A stretch of DNA of 14,095 nucleotides from Pseudofrankia asymbiotica (GTDB lineage Bacteria > Actinomycetota > Actinomycetes > Frankiales > Frankiaceae). The stretch is from assembly GCF_001983105.1 (NCBI RefSeq), contig NZ_MOMC01000009.1:56298-70392 (forward strand). Direction: 5' to 3'. The translations under genes and the position numbers were made by a program. Shown here piece by piece: positions 1 to 6,306 of this stretch (its first letter is position 1; each line of letters begins with the position of its first letter). The notes beneath the pieces are model-generated. The model ran no database searches. It was given only the letters and a program-made list of their open reading frames with translations, and was not told the DNA's origin.

Positions 1-375
1 GCCGAGCTCGCCGAGCGGGATCTCGAAGTAGCCGGCCAGCAGGTCGGGGAAAGATGCCAGGTCCGTCATTCCGCAGTCGGTGTGATGCAGGATGACCAGG
101 TTCCAGTCGCCAGGGCGGCGGCTTTCCGCATTGGCCTGACCGACCTTCCCCAGCATGGCCATCGTGCGAAGTGTCGAGGGCGTGATCCGCCCGCCGACGT
201 TGCGGATCACGGCGGCCTCGCCCTGCTTGAGGCCCAGCACCTGGGTCGGGTCGACGCGCGGGTCAACGCAACCGATGACCATCATGTTGCCGCTGGGGTT
301 GATGGTCAGATCCGCCGCGAACCGGCTGGCGGCGAAGTCCGCGTTGCGTCTGATCAGATCAGCGGTGTCGGTCAC
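1..375 (-). CDS. Beta-carbonic anhydrase, N-terminal part (3' end outside window)
   Basis: Beta-class carbonic anhydrases are cytoplasmic zinc enzymes that interconvert CO2 and bicarbonate. The minus strand from 375 reads open for 125 codons to the window edge, so the C-terminus is missing. The family zinc motifs are present: C36-V-D38-P-R40 (CxDxR) and, later, H98-T-D-C101 (HxxC). Between them is the conserved stretch around RNVGGRITPSTLRT (residues 58-71). Cys36, His98 and Cys101 would bind zinc, and Asp38/Arg40 form the usual catalytic dyad. I chose the GTG at 375 because GAGGGG lies 6 bases upstream (382-387 on the plus strand) and the protein then starts with the usual short helix before the motif. 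No operon partner is visible upstream. The motifs make the family clear; activity and physiological role are not testable from a fragment. Confidence 0.88.
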   Translation of the reverse strand, partial: MTDTADLIRRNADFAASRFAADLTINPSGNMMVIGCVDPRVDPTQVLGLKQGEAAVIRNVGGRITPSTLRTMAMLGKVGQANAESRRPGDWNLVILHHTDCGMTDLASFPDLLAGYFEIPLGELG

Positions 376-448
376 GACGTGCCCCTCACAGGTGTGTTGT
401 GACGCTCGACGTTCCCCCGAGACTTCCTCGTCCGCCGCGGCGGCGCTA

Positions 449-556
449 CCGGGACCGGGACCGGTCACCGCACGCCACTCAGGCATCGGCAATGCCGGCC
501 GCCGGTCCCGTGGCCGGCGGATCCGGCGAAACCGGCGGAGCCGGGACCGGGACCGG
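449..556. repeat. Pair of 16-bp direct repeats in the 376-564 gap
   Basis: The same 16 bases, CCGGGACCGGGACCGG, occur at 449-464 and 541-556. Each copy is itself a run of the 6-base unit CCGGGA. They flank the hairpin at 499-520 in the gap between the carbonic anhydrase start and the SnoaL-like gene stop. This is low-complexity GC sequence; no function is evident. Confidence 0.5.
499..520 (-). terminator. Possible hairpin terminator of the SnoaL-like gene
   Basis: CCGCCGG (499-505) pairs with CCGGCGG (514-520) across an 8-base loop, 45-66 bases beyond the stop codon of the minus-strand gene at 565. There is no T-tract, as is common for actinobacterial hairpin terminators. The position fits termination, but GC-rich DNA makes such hairpins by chance. 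Confidence 0.35.
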
Positions 557-564
557 CGGTCTGA

Positions 565-927
565 TCAGTGGGTGGGCGGAGCGAACTCGGGTTGGTCGAG
601 CACCCGCAGCCAGCTGCCGTCAGGCTGGCGCCGGACGACCTGTGCTCGGGCGCCGGCTCCGTCCCTGGGCGGCGTCGAGGTGAGGGCGATGTCGCCGCTG
701 ACCAGGGTCGGCAGCGGCTCCTCCGGCTCGAACCGAGGACGGCCGGCCAGCACCCGCTCCCACAGGGCCCGGATCGACTCCCGGCCGACCGTCTGGCTGC
801 CCGGCGGGTAGGCCAGCACCGCGTTCTCCTCATAGAGCTCGGCGACCCCGGACGCGTCACCGGCGTTGGACCGCTCGACGAACAGCCGGGTGATGTCCTC
901 GGGTCGCATGGCCTTCTCGTGGGACAT
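565..927 (-). CDS. SnoaL/NTF2-like (DUF4440-type) small protein
   Basis: This is a 120-residue protein of the cone-shaped alpha+beta NTF2-like fold, the usual size for single-domain SnoaL-like proteins. The N-terminal helices include RLFVERSNAGDASGVAELYEE (about 14-34). They are followed by a strand with AVLAYPPG (36-43), GRESIRALWERVL (48-60), and a C-terminal sheet ending in RQPDGSWLRVLDQPEF (100-115). That order is typical of ketosteroid-isomerase-like and SnoaL_3 proteins. Such proteins may be small isomerases, hydrolases or ligand binders; no specific reaction can be assigned. The ATG at 927 has GGAGGGAG (plus 934-941) about 6-9 bases upstream. The gene is divergent from the LysR-type regulator at 1030 and shares a 102-base intergenic region holding a palindromic operator, so it is the likely target of that regulator. 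Confidence 0.8.
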   Translation of the reverse strand: MSHEKAMRPEDITRLFVERSNAGDASGVAELYEENAVLAYPPGSQTVGRESIRALWERVLAGRPRFEPEEPLPTLVSGDIALTSTPPRDGAGARAQVVRRQPDGSWLRVLDQPEFAPPTH

Positions 928-984
928 GTGCCGCTCCCTCCGTGGGTCCGATTGACGTATCCCTCAGCCTGGCCATCCGGCATC

Positions 985-1022
985 TAGAAGTCCAACAGAT
1001 GCTTCTAATAGAAGCTAGAATC
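985..1022. promoter_or_regulatory. LysR-type operator and divergent promoter region
   Basis: The SnoaL-like/LysR intergenic region contains a perfect 15-base palindrome, GCTTCTA-A-TAGAAGC (1001-1015). A further half-site TAGAAG (985-990) forms TAGAAG-N11-CTTCTA with the left arm of the palindrome, and a degenerate half-site TAGAATC lies at 1016-1022. LysR-type regulators usually bind interrupted dyads (T-N11-A class) like these, next to their own gene. TAGAAT (1016-1021) also resembles an actinobacterial -10 box about 9 bases before the ATG at 1030. That would make the regulator mRNA nearly leaderless and the operator overlap its promoter (autorepression). Confidence 0.7.
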
Positions 1023-1029
1023 TGAGGTT

Positions 1030-1935
1030 ATGGATCTGCGGCAGCTCGAGTACTTCGTCGCGGTCGCGGAGGAGCGGAACTTCACCCGCGCTGCCGAGCG
1101 GGTGCGAATCAGCCAGTCCGGCGTCAGCGCCCAGATCCGTCAGCTGGAGCGCGAGCTCGGCGCCGAGCTCTTCGACCGCTCGGCGCGGGCCGCGACCCTC
1201 ACCGTCGCGGGTAAGGCGGCGCTCGAGCACGCGCGCGCAGCGCTCGCCGCCGCGGCGGCGGTCGGCCAGGCGGTGGACGAGGTGACCGACCTGATCCGTG
1301 GGCGGCTCACCGTCGGCATGGTCTCCGGCTGCACGCTGGAGCCACTGTTCGACGCCCTCGCCGCCTTCCACCGGGCGCATCCCGGCGTGGAGCTCACGCT
1401 GCTGGAGGACGGATCGGCGCGGCTCATCGAGCGGGTCCGCGCCGGCACGCTCGACCTCGCCGTCGTCGGCACGGCCGGCGCGACGCCTCCGGAGCTGGAG
1501 GCGCTCACCATCGCCCGGGATCACCTCGTCGCCGTCGTCCCCGCCGTCCACCCACTGGCCCGGCGCGCGCAGGGCCCGCGGGTCGCTCTGCGCGAGCTGT
1601 GCTCGTACCCCGTCATGTGCATGCCACCCGGCACGGGCCTGCGCGCGGCGTTCGACCAGGCCTGCGCCGCGCGGCAGATCGAGCCCCGGGTCATGCTGCA
1701 GGCAAGCGCCCCGGACGCCATCGCCGGCCTGGCCGCCCGCGGGCTCGCCGTCGGGATCCTCAGCGACTCGATGGCGACGTCCTACCAGGGTCGGCTCACC
1801 GCGCTGACCATCGCCGACGCGCGAACGCCCGCCCTGCTGTCCATGGTCTGGCGCCCGGCCCACAGCCCCGCCGCGCGCAGGCTCGTCGAGCACAGCCGGC
1901 AGGCCTTCGCCGAAGGGGCCTCAGGAGCGACCTGA
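1030..1935 (+). CDS. LysR-family transcriptional regulator
   Basis: The 301-residue length is typical of the family. The N-terminal winged helix-turn-helix spans about residues 2-60: DLRQLEYFVAVAEERNFTRAA, then the recognition-helix region ISQSGVSAQIRQLERELGAELFDR, then TVAGKAAL. A linker helix follows (about 62-88) and then a LysR substrate-binding, periplasmic-binding-like domain (about 90-292). The domain begins GRLTVGMVSG, with later VELTLLEDGSARLIERVRAGTLDLAVVG as its conserved core. The ATG at 1030 begins exactly at the usual MDLRQLEYF start. Only GAGG two bases upstream could serve as a ribosome site, which fits a leaderless or near-leaderless mRNA. The gene is divergent from the SnoaL-like gene, which is probably its main target. 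The inducer is unknown. Confidence 0.95.
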   Translation: MDLRQLEYFVAVAEERNFTRAAERVRISQSGVSAQIRQLERELGAELFDRSARAATLTVAGKAALEHARAALAAAAAVGQAVDEVTDLIRGRLTVGMVSGCTLEPLFDALAAFHRAHPGVELTLLEDGSARLIERVRAGTLDLAVVGTAGATPPELEALTIARDHLVAVVPAVHPLARRAQGPRVALRELCSYPVMCMPPGTGLRAAFDQACAARQIEPRVMLQASAPDAIAGLAARGLAVGILSDSMATSYQGRLTALTIADARTPALLSMVWRPAHSPAARRLVEHSRQAFAEGASGAT

Positions 1936-2119
1936 CGACGGATCACCAGGTCAGCCAGCGGCCGGACGGCGGCGGAAGGCCGCACGCGAGGCGCGGATTC
2001 TCCTACGATGCGACTGCGCGTCGCCGCCGGCGACCGGCTGGCGGGCGGCGGTGCCGCGGTATTCGCCGCGGGCGGTGGTACGTCGTCCCAGCAGCGTTTC
2101 CCGCGGATGAGGAACTGCC

Positions 2120-2956
2120 ATGATGATCGACCTGGACCCGGTTCTCGACACGTTGGCGCTCGAACGGGTCGCCGACGACCGCTATCGCGCGGGGAACCTT
2201 CCGTTCAGCACGGGCGTGGTCTTCGGCGGGCAGATCCTGGCGCAGGCCATCGTCGCCGCGCTGGTCGGGCAGGACGGGAAGTCGGTCAAGACCATCCACA
2301 CCGTCTTCGCCCGCGGCGGGGTCCCGGACAAGCCCATGGAGATAGACGTCGACCGGATGCACGGCGGACGGACGTTCTCCAGCAGCACCGTGACCTTCAG
2401 CCAGGACGGGAAGGTGCGCAGCCGGTCGATGGTCCTGCTGTCCGCCGAGGAGCCCGACCTCATCCGGCACGCCGACACGCCGACGCCCGCGCTGTCACCC
2501 GCGCCCATCGACAAGGCGGTCCGCCGGCTGCAGTCCGTGATCGTCGGCGACGTGGACCTCAACACCCCCGACCTGGTGGGCCCCCCTGACCTGGACGTGT
2601 GGTCGCGCTGGGCCGACGCGCCCGGCGACCCCGCAACGAGTCAGGCGCTGATCGCGTTCGCGAGCGAGAGCTTTCTGATCGGGACGGCGATGCGCCCGCA
2701 CGAGGGCGTCGGCCAGTCACTGGGCCATGTGACGTTGTCGACCGGCGTCATCAGCCACACCGTCACGTTTCACCAGCCGTGCGACGCCGGGAGCTGGTTG
2801 CTGTCGCGGCTGCACAGCTCGTACGCGGGTGGCGGGCGCGCCTACGGACATGGCGACGTCTTCACCGAGGACGGCCGCCTGATCGCTTCCCTGGTCCAGG
2901 ACAGCATGATCCGTCCCATGGCGCCCGCCCCGGACGGCTCCCGGCCAAAGCTCTGA
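2120..2956 (+). CDS. TesB-like acyl-CoA thioesterase II (double hotdog), possibly non-canonical active site
   Basis: The 278-residue length fits type II acyl-CoA thioesterases, which hydrolyse acyl-CoA to free acid and CoA in the cytoplasm. The N-terminal hotdog includes FGGQILAQAIVAA (35-47) and RMHGGRTFSSSTVTF (79-93). The C-terminal hotdog includes IAFASESFLIGTAMRPH (178-194), SHTVTFHQPCDAGSWLL (212-228) and the final strand IASLVQDSMIRP (255-266). In E. coli TesB the active site is Asp204, Thr228 and Gln278. My by-eye alignment puts Glu183, Val210 and Gln260 there, so two of the three seem replaced; this needs a proper alignment. The first ATG at 2120 has GAGGA (2109-2113) 6 bases upstream; a second ATG follows directly at 2123. 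It stands alone between the LysR gene and a convergent ABC ATPase. Family call is strong; substrate is unknown. Confidence 0.88.
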   Translation: MMIDLDPVLDTLALERVADDRYRAGNLPFSTGVVFGGQILAQAIVAALVGQDGKSVKTIHTVFARGGVPDKPMEIDVDRMHGGRTFSSSTVTFSQDGKVRSRSMVLLSAEEPDLIRHADTPTPALSPAPIDKAVRRLQSVIVGDVDLNTPDLVGPPDLDVWSRWADAPGDPATSQALIAFASESFLIGTAMRPHEGVGQSLGHVTLSTGVISHTVTFHQPCDAGSWLLSRLHSSYAGGGRAYGHGDVFTEDGRLIASLVQDSMIRPMAPAPDGSRPKL

Positions 2957-3275
2957 CCGCCCCGCGGTGACGCGGCAGGTCAGGCCCCGAGAGTCGGTGC
3001 TCCGGCGTATCAGAATTTGAAGGTTGACGCCCCGCCGCCGCATTTTCATGATCTGGTGGGATTTTGGGAGCTGTCGCGCCGAGGATCCCACCAGATCATG
3101 AACGGCCCGCGCGTCTGGGATCGGGTTGCGGGAGTCGGCGCGGTGCGATCGTCCGGCCAGTCGTTCCGGATCAGGGCAGGCGGAACGCACTGGAGCGCCG
3201 CCTCGGGAACGAAGGAGGACGTGGCCGAAGCCGACCGCCAACCTCCAGATGCCGCCCGCGCCGACAGGAACGCCG
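2957..3275. other. 319-base gene-free convergent gap
   Basis: The gap lies between the stop codons of the convergent thioesterase and ABC ATPase genes. I see no convincing coding region. The only clear structure is the 18-bp perfect inverted repeat at 3045-3102. The stretch 3001-3070 is noticeably more A/T-rich than the flanking genes, with runs such as AGAATTTGAAG and ATTTTGGGA, suggesting inserted or repeat-derived sequence. Confidence 0.6.
3045..3102. repeat. 18-bp perfect inverted repeat with 22-base spacer (possible bidirectional terminator or dispersed palindrome)
   Basis: TTCATGATCTGGTGGGAT (3045-3062) is the exact reverse complement of ATCCCACCAGATCATGAA (3085-3102). The spacer at 3063-3084 starts TTTGGGAG. 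An 18-bp perfect arm cannot be chance in this length of DNA. The site lies 88 bases after the thioesterase stop and 174 bases after the ATPase stop, where a two-way terminator would sit. The long loop, lack of a T-tract and lower GC than the surroundings equally suit a dispersed palindromic element. Confidence 0.85.
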
Positions 3276-4391
3276 TCAGGTGAGGCGGCGGCCGGAGTCG
3301 GCGTTGAAGACGTGCTCGACGGGGCCCGTCAGGGTGAGGGGGAGCGTCTCGCCGCGGGCCGGGTCGACGCGGCGGTCCACCCGGACGACGAAGGGCTTGT
3401 CGCGGGTGTCGTCGCCTGGCAGCGTGCCGTGCACGTAGGAGTCCGCGCCGAGGTGCTCGACCAGGGTGACCCGCAACGACAGCGAGCCCGGGCCGTCCTG
3501 CGTGTTCAGCGTGTCCGGCGTGGCGACGGCGAAGGACTCGGGGCGTAGCCCGACGGTGATCTCCTTCCCCTTCGTCATCCGCACCGCGGAACGCGCCGTC
3601 GGCGCCAGGGGGAGAAGCGCGCCGCCCAGACGGATGGAACCGTCGGTGCGGCCGACCCAGCGCAGGTTCATGGCCGGCGAGCCGATGAAGCCGGCGACGA
3701 AGACGTTGGCGGGCCGGTCGTAGATGGCGCGCGGGGTGTCGACCTGCTGCAGCTCGCCGTCGTTCAGCAGCGCGACCCGGTGGCCCATGGTCATGGCCTC
3801 GGTCTGGTCGTGGGTGACGTACACGGTCGTCGTCCCCAGCCGGGCCTGCAGGGCGGCGATGTTGGCGCGGGTCTCGACGCGCAGCTTCGCGTCCAGGTTG
3901 GACAGCGGCTCGTCCATGAGGAAGACCCGCGGCTCGCGGACGATCGCCCGGCCCATCGCGACCCGTTGCCGCTGGCCGCCCGAGAGGGCCTTGGGCCTGC
4001 GGTCGAGGTAGGGCACCAGGTCGAGAAGCCTCGCCGCCTCCAGGACCTTCGCCTTGCGTTCCTGCTTGCCGATCCCGCTCAGCTTCAGCGAGAACGCCAT
4101 GTTGTCCGCGACCGAGAGATGCGGGTAGAGCGCGTAGTTCTGGAACACCATGGCGATGTCCCGTTCCCGGGGTGCCCACCTGGTCACGTCGTCGTCCCCG
4201 ATGCGGATCTCGCCCTCGTCGACGTCCTCCAGGCCGGCGAGCATCCGCAGTGCGGTCGACTTGCCGGAGCCGGAGGGCCCGACCAGCACCATGAACTCGC
4301 CGTCCGCGATGTCGAGGTCCAGTGCCTTCAGCGCGGCGGCGGAACTGCCGGCGTACCGGCGGCTCGCGCCTATGTAGCGGACCTCGGCCAT
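3276..4391 (-). CDS. MalK/UgpC/MsmX-type sugar ABC transporter ATPase
   Basis: This 371-residue ATP-binding subunit energises carbohydrate importers of the CUT1 type. All ABC motifs are intact: Walker A GPSGSGKST (38-46), Q-loop Gln84 in FQNYALYP, signature LSGGQRQR (136-143), Walker B VFLMDE (156-161), D-loop SNLD (164-167) and H-loop His194 in VTHDQTEAM. The C-terminal third (about 240-371) is the TOBE/regulatory region of MalK-like ATPases. The ATG at 4391 shares one base with the aldolase stop (TGATG), and GGGAGGG (plus 4400-4406) provides a good ribosome site 8-9 bases upstream. It is the last gene of the catabolic operon. No ATPase gene accompanies the binding protein and permeases at 10768-14086, so it most likely serves that transporter, possibly others too, as MsmX and MsiK do. 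Confidence 0.93.
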   Translation of the reverse strand: MAEVRYIGASRRYAGSSAAALKALDLDIADGEFMVLVGPSGSGKSTALRMLAGLEDVDEGEIRIGDDDVTRWAPRERDIAMVFQNYALYPHLSVADNMAFSLKLSGIGKQERKAKVLEAARLLDLVPYLDRRPKALSGGQRQRVAMGRAIVREPRVFLMDEPLSNLDAKLRVETRANIAALQARLGTTTVYVTHDQTEAMTMGHRVALLNDGELQQVDTPRAIYDRPANVFVAGFIGSPAMNLRWVGRTDGSIRLGGALLPLAPTARSAVRMTKGKEITVGLRPESFAVATPDTLNTQDGPGSLSLRVTLVEHLGADSYVHGTLPGDDTRDKPFVVRVDRRVDPARGETLPLTLTGPVEHVFNADSGRRLT

Positions 4392-5311
4392 CAGCGTGAC
4401 CCTCCCGAGTTTCCCGAGTTTCCCGAGCCCGTCGAGCCCGTCGAGCCCGTCGAGCCGGCCGTGCCCGCCGAGACGACGGACAGCAGGTCGAGCACCGTGG
4501 CCGTGATCTCATCGCGGGCCTTCGCCAGGTAGGTCCGCGGATCGACGAGCCTCGGGTCGCCGGCGAGCACCCGCCGGACGGCGCCCGTCATGGCGACGTT
4601 CAGCGCGGTGCCGATGTTCACCTTGCTGATGCCGGCGGCGACGGCGGCGCGCAGCGTCTCGGCCGGGACGCCGGACGACCCGTGCAGCACCAGTGGGACG
4701 GACAGCCGCGCGCGGAGCCGCTCGATCAGGGGAATGTCCAGGACCGCGGACCGCGAGGTCATGGCGTGCGAGCTTCCGACCGCGACGGCCAGGGCGTCCA
4801 CGCCCGTCTCGTCGACGAACCGCCGCGCCTCGTCCGGGTCGGTGCGCACTCCCGGCTCGTGGGCGCCCCGAGGCGCGTCCGGCTTGCCGCCGACGTAGCC
4901 GAGCTCGGCCTCCACCCAGAGCCCCGCCGCCTGCGCGGCCGATCGGGCGCGGCTGGTGCGCTCGACGTTCTCCCGGTAGGGCAGCGGCCCGCCGTCGTAC
5001 ATCAGGGAGCTGAACCCGGCCTCGGCCGCCTCGGCGACGAGTCCGTCCTCGGTGACGTGGTCGAGGTGCAGGGCGATGGGAACGTCCGCGAGCCGGGCCA
5101 CGGCGCCGGCCGCGGCGGCGATCGGGACCACCTTCCCGCCGTGGAACGACACCGCGTTCTGGCTGATCTGGAAGATCAGCGGAGTCTGGCTGATCTCGGC
5201 GGCGTGGGCGATGGCCTCGGCGTGCTCAAGCGTGATGACGTTGAAGGCCGCGACGCCTCCGCCGCGAGCAGCCGCCGCGGCGACCAGCTCGCCCGTGCTG
5301 ACGAGGGTCAT
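4391..5311 (-). CDS. Class II (zinc) ketose-bisphosphate aldolase, GatY/KbaY-like
   Basis: The enzyme would cleave a ketose 1,6-bisphosphate (fructose- or tagatose-type) to dihydroxyacetone phosphate and glyceraldehyde 3-phosphate. The 306 residues carry the family landmarks: AFNV (22-25), LHLDH with Asp84/His85 (81-85), MYDGGPLPYRENV (104-116), EAELGYVGG with Glu136 (134-142), His182 in VGSSHAM, His210 in LHGSSG (209-214) and NIGTALN (232-238). His85, His182 and His210 are the expected zinc ligands. The ATG at 5311 overlaps the preceding kinase stop by four bases (ATGA); the open frame runs further upstream but without aldolase similarity. The last 25 residues (GTAGSTGSTGSTGSGNSGNSGGSR) are a low-complexity tail encoded by a 9-base tandem repeat. 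Neighbouring LacC/FruK-like kinase and SIS isomerase favour a tagatose/galactosamine-type route, but fructose 1,6-bisphosphate is not excluded. Confidence 0.92.
   Translation of the reverse strand: MTLVSTGELVAAAAARGGGVAAFNVITLEHAEAIAHAAEISQTPLIFQISQNAVSFHGGKVVPIAAAAGAVARLADVPIALHLDHVTEDGLVAEAAEAGFSSLMYDGGPLPYRENVERTSRARSAAQAAGLWVEAELGYVGGKPDAPRGAHEPGVRTDPDEARRFVDETGVDALAVAVGSSHAMTSRSAVLDIPLIERLRARLSVPLVLHGSSGVPAETLRAAVAAGISKVNIGTALNVAMTGAVRRVLAGDPRLVDPRTYLAKARDEITATVLDLLSVVSAGTAGSTGSTGSTGSGNSGNSGGSR
4403..4456. repeat. Six 9-base tandem units in the aldolase C-terminal tail
   Basis: Units on the plus strand are TCCCGAGTT (4403-4411 and 4412-4420), TCCCGAGCC (4421-4429) and three exact CGTCGAGCC copies (4430-4438, 4439-4447, 4448-4456). 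On the coding strand they encode the Gly-Ser-Thr/Asn-rich tail of the aldolase. The end of the array abuts the ribosome site of the downstream ATPase gene (4400-4406), so copy-number change would alter the aldolase tail without changing the reading frame. Confidence 0.9.
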
Positions 5312-6306
5312 CGGGCGGCCCGCCCCAGCGGCTCGGCGGTCACGCCGACGGACTCCCGCTCGTAGTCGGCGGTGTCGAGCTCGCCGGCCGTGGGGGACAG
5401 CACGGCGGCCGCGGCGAGGGCGACGCAGTCCACCAGCAGCGGCCCGAGCGCCGTGCCGGCCCGCAACCCCCGGGCGAGCCCGGCCACGACCGCGTCGCCC
5501 GCGCCGGTCGGATTCCCCGCCAACCGGCGCCGGGGCCTCGCCCGCCACCCGCCCTCGCCCTCGCCCTCGACGGCGATCAGGCCGTCGGCGCCGAGCGAGG
5601 CCACGACCGTGACCGTCCACCGCTCGGCGACCGCGCGGGCCGCGATCACAGGATCCGCCGCCGTAGAGCCCGCCGCCGCCGTAGAGCCCGCCGCCACCGC
5701 CGAACCCGCCGCCGGATCCGCCGGGTCGGCCTCGCCGGCGCAGTCCCGCAGCTCGTCGGCGTTCGGCTTGACGATGGTCGGTCCCGCGGCGAGGGCGGCG
5801 ACCAGCGCCGGCCCGCTGGCGTCGAGCACGACCGGTCGCCCGTCGGCGCGGGCGACGCGGACCAGCTGCGCGAGGCCGTCGACCGGCGCGTCGGCGGGCA
5901 GCGTGCCGCTGAGCACCACGACGTCGGCGCCCGGGATCAGCTCGGCCGCCCGGGCGAGGAACCGAGACCAGTCGTCCACCCGCGCCGGCTCGTTGAGCAG
6001 GGTGACGGTGCCGGTGGCCTCGTCGACGATGGCGACGGTCCGCCTGGTCGCGCTGGCGGTGGGCACCACCTCGTGGGGGACGCGCAGGCGGGTCAGGCCG
6101 GCCATCAGCTCGGCCCCGGTGTCGCCGCCGGCCGTGGTGAGCAGCCGGGTGTCCTCGCCGAGCAGGCGCAGGAGCCGGGCGACGTTCGTGGCCTTGCCCC
6201 CTGGCCGGCGCGCCGTCTCCTCGACCCGGTTCGTGGCGCCCACCGCCAGCCGCTCGACCCGGTAGGTGACGTCGATCGCCGGGCTCGCCGAGACGCAGAG
6301 GATCAC
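5308..6306 (-). CDS. PfkB-family hexose-phosphate kinase (1-phosphofructokinase / tagatose-6-phosphate kinase, FruK/LacC-like)
   Basis: The 332-residue kinase belongs to the PfkB branch that phosphorylates ketohexose monophosphates to bisphosphates. The N-terminus ILCVSASPAIDVTYRVERL (2-20) and GGKATNVARLL (36-46) are characteristic of the FruK/LacC branch. VKPNADEL (179-186) and the anion-hole/catalytic motif GAGD (268-271, Asp271 the base) are intact. Residues about 193-219 are an Ala/Gly/Ser-rich insertion coded by an 18-base repeat, just after the KPN motif. The GTG at 6306 overlaps the isomerase stop by four bases (GTGA), and its own stop overlaps the aldolase ATG. No ribosome site is visible at its start, so translation probably depends on coupling. 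Its product is the logical substrate of the adjacent aldolase. Tagatose-6-P and fructose-1-P/6-P cannot be told apart from motifs alone. Confidence 0.9.
   Translation of the reverse strand: MILCVSASPAIDVTYRVERLAVGATNRVEETARRPGGKATNVARLLRLLGEDTRLLTTAGGDTGAELMAGLTRLRVPHEVVPTASATRRTVAIVDEATGTVTLLNEPARVDDWSRFLARAAELIPGADVVVLSGTLPADAPVDGLAQLVRVARADGRPVVLDASGPALVAALAAGPTIVKPNADELRDCAGEADPADPAAGSAVAAGSTAAAGSTAADPVIAARAVAERWTVTVVASLGADGLIAVEGEGEGGWRARPRRRLAGNPTGAGDAVVAGLARGLRAGTALGPLLVDCVALAAAAVLSPTAGELDTADYERESVGVTAEPLGRAAR
5651..5719. repeat. Degenerate 18-base tandem repeat in the kinase loop, bracketed by GGATCC
   Basis: Three 18-base units (5653-5670, 5671-5688, 5689-5706) share a CCGCCGCCGTAGAGCC-like core, and GGATCC occurs at both ends (5651-5656 and 5714-5719). 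On the coding strand this gives the AAGSAVAAGSTAAAGSTAA insertion of the FruK/LacC-like kinase. Frame is preserved. Confidence 0.75.

Noticed and set aside
1936..2119. Promoter for the thioesterase gene in the 184-base gap, e.g. TACGAT at 2004-2009
   Set aside because: No matching -35 at proper spacing and it lies more than 100 bases from the start codon; only the ribosome site at 2109-2113 is convincing.
3224..3283. Short plus-strand frame after GAAGGAGG near 3220, about 20 codons
   Set aside because: Spacing from the ribosome-like site to the GTG is only two to three bases, the frame is tiny, has no similarity I recognise and runs into the convergent ATPase gene.
3046..4512. 488-codon minus-strand frame covering the ATPase gene in another frame
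   Set aside because: Arg-rich shadow of the ATPase, whose own frame contains every ABC motif; it also runs across the inverted repeat.
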